Source: Megalonaias nervosa (taxonomy: Eukaryota; Mollusca; Bivalvia; Unionida; Unionidae). Taken from it: a stretch of DNA of 64,000 nt. Shown in pieces: positions 1 to 11,938 of the stretch. Made by a program: the position numbers and the translations under genes. Within the stretch, counting starts at the first letter, position 1. Every line of letters starts with the position of its first letter. The notes beneath the pieces are model-generated. The model saw only the letters and a list, made by a program, of their open reading frames with translations, ran no database searches and was not told the origin of the DNA. The stretch covers positions 1 through 64,000 of the forward strand of contig JAECUM010003637.1 of NCBI GenBank assembly GCA_016617855.1, read 5' to 3'.

Positions 1-271
1 CCAGTTCCTGATGTCATGAGTTATTGAACTAACTAGGTAATAGGCCTGGACCAGTTCCTGATGTCATGAGTTATTGAACTAACTAGGTAATAGGCCTGGA
101 CCAGTTCCTGATGCCATGAGTTATTGAACTAACTAGGTAATAGGCCTGGACCAGTTCCTGATGTCATGAGTTATTGAACTAACTAGGTAATAGGCCTGGA
201 CCAGTTCCTGATGCCATGAGTTATTGAACTAACTAGGTAATAGGCCTGGACCAGTTCCTGATGTCATGAGT
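1..271. repeat. 50-bp tandem repeat
   Basis: About 5.4 near-identical copies of a 50-bp unit starting CCAGTTCCTGATG. Copies differ mainly at one position (GTCATGAG versus GCCATGAG), so the array is young. It probably continues beyond the left edge of the window. It lies downstream (minus-strand sense) of the alpha-amylase exons. Confidence 0.95.
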
Positions 272-466
272 TTCTTTAATGAATAGTTGAAGGCTGGATT
301 CAGTTCATTCGGTTTCGCAGTTTCATAAACAAATACGTTGAATGTTTGAGTGATGCCACAAACCCTTTTGTAAATTATTTTCTGTCAGCATCTGTGTGCT
401 CTTTATTTCCCAGTGAATTTAACAGTTTCATAACCAAGAAAGATGAGATGATGTTTGTGGAGATTA

Positions 467-1621
<1,155 letters not shown>

Positions 1622-1724
1622 GACTCTTTCTTTGGAAATATATCAAAGGCGTTTTACTGGCTATCAAAGACCGTATCTCCTTCCATATATATATATGCTT
1701 ATACTTAACCATATATATACCCTC

Positions 1725-1727
<3 letters not shown>

Positions 1728-1785
<58 letters not shown>
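1728..1785. repeat. (TA)n microsatellite
   Basis: About 55 bp of nearly uninterrupted TA dinucleotides, preceded by a shorter interrupted TA tract. Confidence 0.97.
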
Positions 1786-3090
<1,305 letters not shown>

Positions 3091-3199
3091 GTCATTTATG
3101 TCCGGACCAGCTGTATATTCGCATGGTTGACGTTGTAATCATATTTAGACAATATGGTAGATATTTGTAACTGTCACTGACAATATGCATGCATAAATG

Positions 3200-3455
3200 C
3201 TGACATGACCCGTAAGTGATTATATGACCCATAAGTCCTGACCTTTTTGTATTTATATGACCCATAAGTCCTGACCTCTTTGTATTTATATGACCCATAA
3301 GTCCTGACCTCTTTGTATTTATATGACCCATAAGTCCTGACCTCTTTCTATTGATATGACCCATGAGTCCTGACCTTTTTGTACTGATATGACCCATACG
3401 TCCTGACCTTTTTGTATTGATATGGTCCATAAGTCCTGACCTTTTGTATTGATAT
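3200..3455. repeat. 33-bp tandem repeat
   Basis: About 7.5 copies of a 33-bp unit around TATGACCCATAAGTCCTGAC. A multiple-of-3 unit creates an open repetitive reading frame on the minus strand, which I do not consider a gene. Confidence 0.93.
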
Positions 3456-3784
3456 GAAACTGAAACTACAACACAGACATTAATTAAAATTTATGAATTT
3501 TCTTAGCCTCCATCACATTTTGCTGACTACTTACAATAGATGATTCAAAACATTATGTCATTAAAATCGGAAAGTGAGGCTTATGCAGACTTTAAATCAA
3601 TGCACTTTCAAGATCAAATTTCTTTATCTACAGAAAGCTTTGCTTTCCTCATTTGGTTAGATGTTAAATAGCAGCCTCTACACCTTTATCGAACATCAGC
3701 CTTGATCAACCAATAATGACCTTAAAGTGTGTTTTGATGCTGTGTATAACGACTTGTGAATTGTATTCCGAATCTCGCCAGAAT

Positions 3785-4010
3785 TGTTGACAATAGATGG
3801 AATGTAAAATATGGTTCATCCCCAGTGTTTTAGTATTGTTGACTATAGATGGAATGATAAATATGGTTCATTTCCAGTGTTTTAGTATTGTTGACTGTAG
3901 TTAGTTTGATAAATATGGTTCATTCCAGTGTTTTAGCATTGTTGACAATAGATAGAATGATAAATATGGTTCATACCCAGTGTTTTAGTATTGTTGACTA
4001 TATATGGTCT
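3785..4010. repeat. ~54-bp tandem repeat
   Basis: Four to five diverged copies of a unit containing GTGTTTTAGTATTGTTGAC and AAATATGGTTCAT. Confidence 0.88.
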
Positions 4011-4162
4011 GCCAGATATGTAGTCATCAATAACAAACCCACTGGGAACGAAACTCATAGTCCACCAAACACAGTTCATTCCCAATGCTTTTTTGGTGAG
4101 ACAACATTTGAACCAAGCTAGCTAGCACCAAGATTACACATCAGTGATGCAACAACCAACCA

Positions 4163-4258
4163 TTACAACACAAACTGTCATTGCATCGGACTTGTTCAAA
4201 GAAGCACTCATGATAACTGTCATTGCATCGGACTTGTTCAAAGAAGCACTCATGATAA
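4163..4258. repeat. ~43-bp direct duplication
   Basis: Two adjacent, nearly perfect copies of a segment starting AACTGTCATTGCATCGGAC and ending GCACTCATGAT. Confidence 0.9.
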
Positions 4259-4439
4259 CTGACTACACTGCAAAAGGACTTAAGTTACCTAATTTGTAAT
4301 GCGGTATTCACTTGCAGATAATCTAAATGTATAATATTGATATTCACAAAATGCATTTCAGTTTCATTTGAGATGGTCAGGTTAATTGTTCAACACAATC
4401 AGCTCAAACAAAGTCTCGTCCGGATACTTAACGATGTCT

Positions 4440-5100
4440 TTGAAAAAGCTTCATCACATGAGCTGTTGAGGAATGACTAACTCTGGTGATAGAGGAGTGT
4501 ATAACTGTGGTCATGGTGGAGTGACCAACAGTGGTCAATGAAAAGTGACTAACTGTGGTCAATGAGGAGTGACCAGCAGTGGTCAATGAGGTGTGTTTAA
4601 CTGTGGTCAATGATGAGTGAACAACTGTGATCAGTGAGGAATTACTAACTATAGTCTTTGTGGAGTGACTAACTGTAGTCAGTAATGCGTGGCTAACTGT
4701 ATGCAATGAGGAGCGGCTAGCTGTGGTCAATGGAGTGTGACTAATGGTAGCCTATGAGTAGTGACTAACTAGTCTATGAGGAGCTACCGACCGTATTCAA
4801 AGAGGAGTGACTCTCTAGTCTATGAGAGTGACTGACTGTTTTCTATCGGAATTGACTAACTGGAGAATGAGGAGTTACTAGCTATTCTGTGAGGAGTGAT
4901 TGTGTTATATTAGGAGTGACTGATTGTAGTCTGTGAGGAGTAACTAGCTATGTTCAATGAGGGGTGACTAACTAGTCTATGATGAATGACCAAGCGTGTT
5001 CATTGAGGAGTGACTAACTAGTCTAGGATGAATGACTAAGTGTGTTCAATAAGGAGTGGCTAACTGTATTCAATGAGGAGTGAGTAACTGCGGTCAAACA
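4440..5100. repeat. degenerate ~24-bp tandem repeat
   Basis: More than 20 diverged copies of a unit like AACTGTGGTCAATGAGGAG followed by TGACT. The repetitive minus-strand ORF through it (Ser/Thr/His/Val-rich) is an artefact of the repeat. Confidence 0.88.
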
Positions 5101-6780
5101 TTGTGTTTTGATAATAACATCTTTAATTCTACTGTCACTCATCACAAATGTGCCACCGTCTATGAACATTTCAATTTATACCGGCATCGTGAACTAAACT
5201 GGGTGCTCTGACGCTGTAATATTGCGATGTGTCAAGTGCTTAGTTTACTAAACATACATTTCTTATGTCTTTAAAATGTCACACAACATCGAAGTATCTC
5301 ATTTCACATGATGGTCGCGAAAGTAATCGAATGCATTCAGTTTAAACTATGAGATATCATGAACATACTGGTCATTGTTATCAACTCAGAGTTGAAAAAA
5401 AATCATATCTTTTCGTGGCATAGACATTTCATTGAATTGTCAAAGCTATTCATGTATTCATGCGGGCAAATATATTTTAGAAATTTATGATCATTTACGT
5501 TTTAGTCAGACGTTCTAGCCACTGACTATCAACCTAAAGCTATCTACAAATCTAGCGGTTTTAGTTCTTTTTTGTAACTGTTAATTCCTTGCAGCTTTCC
5601 TAAACACATTATGAAATCCTCGCTGAATGAAATATATTTCTTATTGGTGCTGGACATGAGAGTTCTCCGTCATCATCTGGGGCATAAAATTCTAAGTCAT
5701 CATCTGGGGCATAGAGCTGAGATAATTGTCGTAGCCAAACAAAATTAAATAGGAATTGTGGGATATATCTTGGCTATCAAAACTTCAAATCATAGCCGTC
5801 ATGAGCAGGACCTCTGCAATTGCTTATTATGTAATCATGGTCTCTAACATTTTTTTTAGAGGCGGTGCCTAGCGCACCTCCCGTACTATTTTTTCTCTCA
5901 ATTATGACATGCTTTTTTGTAATAATTTGTCTTCATCTGTGATACCAACGATTGTATTGTTTTTAATTCGTTATAAATTAGTCTCGTTATCCCTTAAAAT
6001 GTAAATGACGTATATACAATCATCACCTCTATAAACCAGTAAGCGTAACAGGCATGTATGCAATCAACACCTTGTAAACCAGTAAGCGTAAAAGACATAT
6101 ATGTAATCAACACCTCTGTAAACTACATTATGGAAATGATTTTACTTACATTCGAAAACTTGGTAGTATGTGCTAGCTTCTTTCGTTGTCTATAAGCGCT
6201 GGTTAGAATCCCATCATCGTTAAAACTTTGCAGTGTGTAGCTTGTACATGATTGATGATACGTTCGTAGAAGGAAAATAATGACGGATGGAATTTTAAAT
6301 TGATTATTGCAAAGGAATTTGACACCTGAGCTCTTTTCGGGCGTTATGTCTGCCAAGTTGTCAACATTGTAACACAGCCTGCGTGATCTGATACTCCTTC
6401 TTATGCGTTGCAAAATGAATTCAAGTATTTTTTACAGATGCATTTCTCCCCATGACTTTGGCTTACCGGTAATGATATCACTATGATTGTTATTCTTTTG
6501 CGGCATGAAAATAATATTCTTCCATTCCGTCATATGAATTAAACAGGTCTCTATGCTTCTCTATATCAAGTGTTGTCACTGTCTACAATAATGCACGTTA
6601 TCATCAATTATTTCACACCCGTTAACGGAGATGTCACATTCGTGTTTATTTATTGTGCAGTGCAATGTTACGAGGAATCTATGAACAAATGACTGTCTAA
6701 CCAAACTATATTTTGAGGACTGCTTAAATGATCATTCTGCTTCTAAACTGCACAGAAAATTAATCTGCCACCATGTTTTT
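5100..6780. other. gene-free stretch
   Basis: No recognisable gene. It contains a short duplication of TCATCATCTGGGGCATA near 5670-5710 and three ~50-bp diverged repeats containing AACCAGTAAGCGTAA at about 6005-6125. Confidence 0.6.
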
Positions 6781-6782
6781 CA

Positions 6783-7160
6783 TGTTGACCTAAGTTTTTA
6801 TATTTTTCATGTGGACCCAAGTCTTTATATTTTTCATGTTGACCCAAGTCTTTATATTTTTCACGTGGACCCAAGTCTTTACATTTTTCATGTTGACCCA
6901 AGTCTTTTTATTTTTCATGTTGACCCAAGTCTTTATATTTTTCATGTTGACCCAAGTCTTTATATTTTTTATGTGGACCCAAGTCTTTATATTTTTCATG
7001 TTGACCCAAGTCTTTATATTTTTCATGTTGACCCAAGTCTTTATATTTTTCATGTTGACCCAAGTCTTTATATTTTTCATGTTGACCCAAGTCTTTATAT
7101 TTTTTATGTTGACCCAAGTCTTTATATTTTTCATGTTGACCCAAGTCTTTATATTTTCCA
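6783..7160. repeat. 27-bp tandem repeat
   Basis: About 14 copies of a 27-bp unit (CATGTTGACCCAAGTCTTTA then TATTTTT). Variation is mostly GTT/GTG and TTC/TTT. Because 27 is a multiple of 3, all frames on both strands that avoid stops stay open; the resulting periodic peptides are not genes. Confidence 0.97.
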
Positions 7161-7203
7161 CCATAAAAACGAATCTCTATAAGAGGAATCTTTAGGAGAT
7201 TAC

Positions 7204-7880
7204 TACGTATGTACCTGCAGTGTTAACTATTCCATACGTATGTACCTGCAGTGTTAACTATTCCATACGTATGTACCTGCAGTGTTAACTATTCCATACG
7301 TATGTACGTACAGTGTACGTACAGTGTTAACTATTCCATACGTATGTACGTACAGTGTTAACTATTCCATACGTATGTACGTACAGTGTCAACTATTCCA
7401 TACGTATGTACGTACAGTGTTAACTATTCCATACGTATGTACGTACAGTGTTTACTATTTCATACTTACGTACGTACAGTGTTTACTATTCCATACTTAC
7501 GTACGTACAGTGTTAACTATTCCATACTTACGTACGTACAGTGTTAACTATTCCATACGTATGTACGTACAGTGTTAACTATTGCATACGTATGTACGTA
7601 CAGTGTTAACTATTCCATACGTATGTACCTGCAGTGTTAACTATTCCATACGTATGTACGTACAGTGTTAACTACTCCATACGTATGTACGTACAGTGTT
7701 AACTATTCCATATGTATGTACGTACAGTGTTAACTATTCCATACGTATGTACGTACAGTGTTAACTATTCCATACGTATGTACGTGCAGTGTTAACTATT
7801 CAGTACTTATGTACGTGCAGTGTTAACTATTCAGTACGTATGTACTTGCAGTGTTAACTATCCAATACATCTGTACTTGC
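7204..7880. repeat. 31-bp satellite-like array abutting element 1
   Basis: About 21 copies of a 31-bp unit containing CATACGTATGTAC and CAGTGTTAACTATTC, with palindromic cores (TACGTA, GTACGTAC). The outermost units carry GTACCTGCAG or GTACTTGCAG in place of GTACGTACAG. The array ends exactly where element 1 begins, so the element appears inserted into or at the edge of this array. Confidence 0.95.
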
Positions 7881-7882
7881 AG

Positions 7883-8060
7883 AGCAGCAGAGAGGGTGAA
7901 CCCTACAACTTTGTAGAGACCTTATTTTTGAAAATTAAAGGTTCCTACGAAGGCTGAAAAAAGAAGTTTTTGCCTTAATAATGAAAACTTCTTTAATTGA
8001 CCAGATTTTTTCACAATCTGGTCACATACGTATGTCATTCACCCTCTCTGCTGCTATGAA
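7883..8060. repeat. left terminal module of element 1 (TIR with internal inverted copy)
   Basis: The outermost bases (7883-7900) recur inverted at 8037-8054 as TTCACCCTCTCTGCTGCT, so the end could fold on itself. Smaller hairpins lie between: GACCAGATT...AATCTGGTC at about 7999-8023, and AAGAAGTTTTTG...AAAACTTCTT. The segment AAAGGTTCCTAC plus GGCTGAAAAAA aligns with the reverse complement of the right module. Confidence 0.85.
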
Positions 8061-8089
8061 TTAAACAGCCATTATAGATATTATCAATA

Positions 8090-9340
8090 ATGAGTGTTGG
8101 AGAACCACACTCAGCTAAATTAGCTCGAGAGCGACTAGAGGCAATTAAAAAATATCTACCTGTTCGTGATTCTGTTAAGCAACAACTACAATCACGTCAG
8201 GAATCTCAAGTGGAATTTACAGAAGGTACAGAAAAATTATTTAAGCCGATTGTCGAACCAACGAAGAAAATTGTTACAGCAACTGAGGCAACACAAAGAG
8301 CTCTTGCAACATTGCCTGCTGATATTGCTGGCCGTATTCAAGCAGCTCAACCACAAGCACCACAACCACAAGCACCACAACCACAAGCACCACAACCAGC
8401 GCCTAAAAGACCAAGAACTAATATAAAAGATAAATTCACGCCTGAAGGTATTGCTGCTATCAGGGACCCAATCCAATTATTTGATATTGCCGCGTTTGGA
8501 TATTATGAAAGAAAAAAATATGTAAAACCAGAATATGTTAAATCATTAAGCTCTTCCAATTGGATCAGAGATATATATCGCGTCGCTACTGGTACTCCAG
8601 AAATCAGATCTCGTGAAGATATTATAAATTTAAACAATTTTATTGATAATGTAAATAAATATATAGAAGAGGTTGAACAAGGTAAACTATTATCACAACC
8701 ACCACAACAACAACTACAACAACGAGAGCTACAACGACAACGAGAACAACCGTCACCGCAACAAGAACAACAATTACAACAAAAGCTACAACGAGAACAA
8801 GAACGACAAAAAACAATAGAACAACAACAACAAAAAGAACTAAAACTATTTGAGCAATCACAAAGTGATTATCCACAACAATCTGAACCACCATTACCAC
8901 AACGATCACAACAATTACAACAAAAGCTACAACGACAACAACAACGAGAACAACGAAAACAACAACGAGAACAACGAAAAGCACCAAAATCATTTGAGCA
9001 ATCACTTCGTGATTATCCAGAATCACCAAAAACACCACCGAAACCAAGTAAAAAGAAACCACCGAAACCAAGTGAAGATAAAGAAAAAGAATTTCAAGAC
9101 GATCCTGGCGCAACTGGAAGTGGTTTAGGAAGTGGTCTTATTACTTGTCCCAATAATGTCCTTGCTGATGTCGATCGATTAGAAATCCTCATCGGAGGAA
9201 AACGAGCTGGTAATAATTCTCCAGAAATCATTAATGAAGCAGCTGATATTTGTAAACGATTATTTAGTGGCGGCATCATGGATATTAATGTGTATCGATC
9301 CCTCATTAATGAAATCGCCGACGATTATTACAGTGATTAG
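8090..9340 (+). CDS. Q-rich virion-associated protein, element 1 (function unknown)
   Basis: A 416-residue protein, intact. The ATG is preceded by TATCAATA. The N-terminal ~85 residues are helical and charged (VRDSVKQQL, KLFKPIVEPTK). A PQAPQ repeat lies at about residues 88-105, a conserved-looking block around 110-190, a long Gln/Arg/Glu coiled-coil-like stretch at about 200-310, a Pro/Lys stretch at 310-340, and a C-terminal domain with LLIGGKRAGNN-type spacing (here ILIGGKRAGNNSPEI). I know similar N- and C-terminal blocks in proteins of Polinton-like elements of cnidarians and molluscs, where the function is undefined. Element 2 has a decayed relative at about 49920-50625. First gene of the structural block, followed after ~33 bp by the minor capsid-like gene. 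A role in the virion is inferred only from position. Confidence 0.75.
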   Translation: MSVGEPHSAKLARERLEAIKKYLPVRDSVKQQLQSRQESQVEFTEGTEKLFKPIVEPTKKIVTATEATQRALATLPADIAGRIQAAQPQAPQPQAPQPQAPQPAPKRPRTNIKDKFTPEGIAAIRDPIQLFDIAAFGYYERKKYVKPEYVKSLSSSNWIRDIYRVATGTPEIRSREDIINLNNFIDNVNKYIEEVEQGKLLSQPPQQQLQQRELQRQREQPSPQQEQQLQQKLQREQERQKTIEQQQQKELKLFEQSQSDYPQQSEPPLPQRSQQLQQKLQRQQQREQRKQQREQRKAPKSFEQSLRDYPESPKTPPKPSKKKPPKPSEDKEKEFQDDPGATGSGLGSGLITCPNNVLADVDRLEILIGGKRAGNNSPEIINEAADICKRLFSGGIMDINVYRSLINEIADDYYSD

Positions 9341-9373
9341 ATACAATTAGTGATAAAAACAGTTAATAATAAA

Positions 9374-9838
9374 ATGATCGTGCATGGTACTCAACGTGGA
9401 CCTACCATGGTCAGGGTAATAAACTCTCGATTACCTGTGTACAGAGCAACCTACGGAGATGGACTAGGTGATGTTGTTCAGGGTCTGTTTAGAAGGATAG
9501 CCCCAAAGGCAATACCGATTGCAAAGCAACTAGGAATGAAAGCTATTGATGTTGTTCGTGAAAAGGGTATAGGCGCTGTTGGTAATCTTGCTAGCAAAGC
9601 ATTCTCAGCGATCAAAGATAGACTATCACGATTAATACGCAGACCACAAACGACCCGATCTCAACCTGTGAAATTACCTAGCACTGAAGTGATGCCCGCA
9701 AGTGTAAGTAAAATAATAAATCAAGCCGCTAATCAAAAACTAGCGGAGTTAGCTGAGATCCCGATGTCAGAAAAGGAAAAAAATATAACCGTTAGTCTGA
9801 TAGCAGGAAGTGGTCTTCGTGTTAGACGAAGACGATAA
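9374..9838 (+). CDS. basic minor capsid / core-like protein (adenovirus pX/pVI-like)
   Basis: A 154-residue basic protein. I take the ATG at 9374 (start MIVHGTQRGP) rather than the GTG 24 bases upstream. It contains GDGLGDVVQGLFRR, an amphipathic helix-rich centre (IAPKAIPIAKQLGMKAIDVV), an Arg-rich stretch SRLIRRPQTTRSQ, and an Arg-rich end GSGLRVRRRR. Small basic proteins with a glycine-rich GxGL motif and amphipathic helix are typical minor capsid or DNA-condensing proteins of Polintons and adenoviruses. It sits directly upstream of the capsid gene (8 bp gap), as in other members of the group. The pVI/pX assignment is by analogy and not by clear alignment. Confidence 0.65.
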   Translation: MIVHGTQRGPTMVRVINSRLPVYRATYGDGLGDVVQGLFRRIAPKAIPIAKQLGMKAIDVVREKGIGAVGNLASKAFSAIKDRLSRLIRRPQTTRSQPVKLPSTEVMPASVSKIINQAANQKLAELAEIPMSEKEKNITVSLIAGSGLRVRRRR

Positions 9839-9846
9839 TAATAAAG

Positions 9847-10356
9847 ATGTTTAAGCGCATATCTGACCCCGCGTTTGACATGGACGCACCAGTTCTCAAA
9901 GATGAGTCTGTGCGCGATTATCAGTATTATTCTTACGACGCACGAATTCCAGAACAGCGTGGACGAATTGAACTACAGGTTCAGGATACAAGTAAATATT
10001 TCTTACCCGCTGAAGCATTTATCGAAGTTGAAGGTGAAATTTTAAATAATGTTGCTCCTGCAGCACCAGTAGCATACGCCGCTAATATTGTTGTTGGTTT
10101 TGTTAATAATGGTATTATGGCGTTGTTTGATAGCGCTACGTATATGATTGACGGAAAAAATATTGAATCAATCCAGAAGGACGTCGACGTTGCCACGACG
10201 ATATTGGGTCTTGCGAGATACAGCGACGATTACTCAAGATCAGCTGGTCCATCAATGATGTTTGTCAAGGATACTTCTAACCACTCTGATAACGATCAAT
10301 ATGATATAAGACGACCACAGAATAATGCGGGAAACGCCAGATCGGAAGATCCTTAG
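9847..10356 (+). pseudogene. major capsid protein, N-terminal jelly-roll part only
   Basis: Double jelly-roll major capsid protein, hexon-forming. Only 169 codons remain open. Visible features are YQYYSYDARIPEQRG, GRIELQVQDTSKYFLPAEAF, IEVEGEI, VNNGIMALFDSATYMIDGK and LGLARYSDDYS, the pattern of the first beta-barrel of Polinton capsid proteins. Family members usually have 450-600 residues. The reading frame stops at 10354-10356, and fibre-type coding starts in another frame at once, with overlap. The second half of this protein and the start of the fibre gene were most likely lost in one internal deletion near 10325-10360. This copy could not form a hexon by itself. Confidence 0.75.
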
Positions 10357-11426
10357 GTAAAACTCAGAAGTTCGATTTATCTAAATATGCAACTCTTGAT
10401 CAGCTCAGAAATGAAATCGATGATTTATTAACTATCACAAGTGTGGATCAAAATGAAGTCGTCGTTTTTCAGGACAAACAAGGACGATTAAAAACGAGTA
10501 ATATACAACTACTAGATGTACTTATACGAATTCCAAATGCGGTTGTTAATAATATCGTTACTTTTACTGATCAGGGTAAAATACAGGATTCCGGTAAATC
10601 GGTTAACGATTATGTTAAGAAAACTGGTGATGTATTTACCGGTGACATTATTATGTCAAGAAGAAAAATTACATATCTTGGAGATCCAATCGCAGATACA
10701 GACGCAGCAACAAAAAAATACGTCGATGATCAAGAATCCAAATACGTGTCAGTGCGCGGTGGTATAATGCGTGCATTTCTCGACATGAATAATAATGGTA
10801 TTAATAATCTCAGAACACCAGAAACAGATTTTGACGCTGCAACGAAGAAATACGTCGACGATAAAGAAATTCCAATAACTACTTCATTAACGACTATCAA
10901 TGATGGAATTGCTGCATTTAGAACTGAATATAATAATCACATACAAACATTTCTAAATTTTCGTAGAAATATAAACAGATCTATTAACGAATTTTTTGGA
11001 ACTCCACCAACTGTTATTATTAATCTCGCTGACATTAACGCAAGACTCAACGATATCATTAGTGGTATTCCTAACATTATTCAAAAAACTAATCTCGTTA
11101 AAATTCCTCACAAGCAGATCATTAATATCGTGTACACAGTCGCATCAGGAAAGGCAACATGGACACCGGAAAATAACACCCTTAAACATACCGCAGAGGT
11201 TACTGGTGTATACAGATTATCTATATTTTGTGCTGAAAAATTTACTATATTTACCACATTTACATGGCGTCATTCAACCGATAGTTTTTCTGGAACTGTG
11301 TCTATAGTGTTAAACAAAGATGCTGAAGAAACGTTTATGCTAATAGCGAATGATAAAAAGTTAACCGCAGCGACTTATTGGTGGTGTATTGAGTTTGTAG
11401 CTGAAACTCCCGAATTAGTTACTTAA
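10326..11426 (+). CDS. tail-fibre-like protein, 5' truncated
   Basis: The frame is open from 10326 to the stop at 11424-11426; there is no convincing ATG, so the true start seems lost with the capsid 3' end. The N-terminal part contains FDLSKYATLDQLRNEID and VVVFQDKQGRLKT. Two shaft repeats follow: GDVFTGDIIMSRRKITYLGD with DAATKKYVDD, and GGIMRAFLDMNNNGINNLRT with DAATKKYVDD. This is the trimeric tail-fibre repeat known from phage fibres and Polinton fibres. A helical segment and a beta-rich C-terminal head (about the last 110 residues, ending VAETPELVT) could bind receptors. Role: attachment spike, inferred from the repeat type. Element 2 has a relative at 51360-52110. Confidence 0.75.
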   Translation, partial: CGKRQIGRSLGKTQKFDLSKYATLDQLRNEIDDLLTITSVDQNEVVVFQDKQGRLKTSNIQLLDVLIRIPNAVVNNIVTFTDQGKIQDSGKSVNDYVKKTGDVFTGDIIMSRRKITYLGDPIADTDAATKKYVDDQESKYVSVRGGIMRAFLDMNNNGINNLRTPETDFDAATKKYVDDKEIPITTSLTTINDGIAAFRTEYNNHIQTFLNFRRNINRSINEFFGTPPTVIINLADINARLNDIISGIPNIIQKTNLVKIPHKQIINIVYTVASGKATWTPENNTLKHTAEVTGVYRLSIFCAEKFTIFTTFTWRHSTDSFSGTVSIVLNKDAEETFMLIANDKKLTAATYWWCIEFVAETPELVT

Positions 11427-11435
11427 ATAAGTATA

Positions 11436-11920
11436 ATGAATCAAGAATCATTTATCGACGTTCAACGTCACAGATACGCTCAAGTATGTGAGTGTCAAAC
11501 TAAACTAAAAATATCATCGACGATTACACGATAAAGGTAAAAAAATATCGTCGTCGTATGGTCGTTATTGATATAATGGTATACTCGGTTTCTGCTGTTA
11601 TTGCTGGAACTGGATTATTATTATCAACAATAACGATGACAGCGCCTGCAGTTGTAACGATTATAGTTTCAACGGCAACAACATGCGCAGGTATTTTCAG
11701 TATTATCTCTAAAAAAATATCTACGTGTACGAATAATAAACTAAACGAGTATATAATGAAATTACACACAGCAACAGCCGCATGCACTAAATTATGCTCG
11801 TATATTTCAGCGTATCTCAGTGATGGTAAAATATCCGATGAGGAGTTCGTAACGATAATGAAAACCTACGATGAAGCATTCATAATCGCTAGTGATAATA
11901 ACGGAAAGATGGAGAATTAA
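11436..11920 (+). pseudogene. small two-helix membrane protein, frameshifted
   Basis: It begins with ATG at 11436 (MNQESFIDVQ) and runs 32 codons to a stop at 11532. From about 11504 a different frame is open through the A-rich run at 11507-11511 to the stop at 11918. It encodes a basic stretch, two hydrophobic segments (about 11570-11710; SVSAVIAGTGLLLSTI and AVVTIIVSTATTCAGI) and a C-terminal ISDEEFVTIMKTYDEA. Proteins with a coiled start, two membrane helices and an end of the type DGxISDxEF occur in Polinton-like elements of invertebrates. The two halves look like one gene broken by a one-base indel in the A run. Function unknown; virion membrane or membrane interaction is possible. Confidence 0.65.
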
Positions 11921-11938
11921 ATAATAACGATAATAATA

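Noticed and set aside
1..271. CRISPR-like regular repeats
   Set aside because: Head-to-tail tandem copies without unique spacers in a eukaryotic context; the same holds for 3200-3455, 6783-7160 and 7204-7880.
4428..4730. 100-codon Ser/Thr/His/Val ORF
   Set aside because: Product of the degenerate 24-bp tandem repeat; no domain-like variation.
6790..7195. Long periodic ORFs on both strands
   Set aside because: They arise from a 27-bp tandem repeat without stops; peptides are exact repeats and open in several frames on both strands.
7282..7578. Periodic 98-codon ORF
   Set aside because: Translation of the 31-bp satellite array, not a gene.
8640..9113. 157-codon hydrophobic Val-rich ORF on the minus strand
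   Set aside because: Mirror of the CAA/CAACGA-rich Gln region of the plus-strand gene at 8090-9340.
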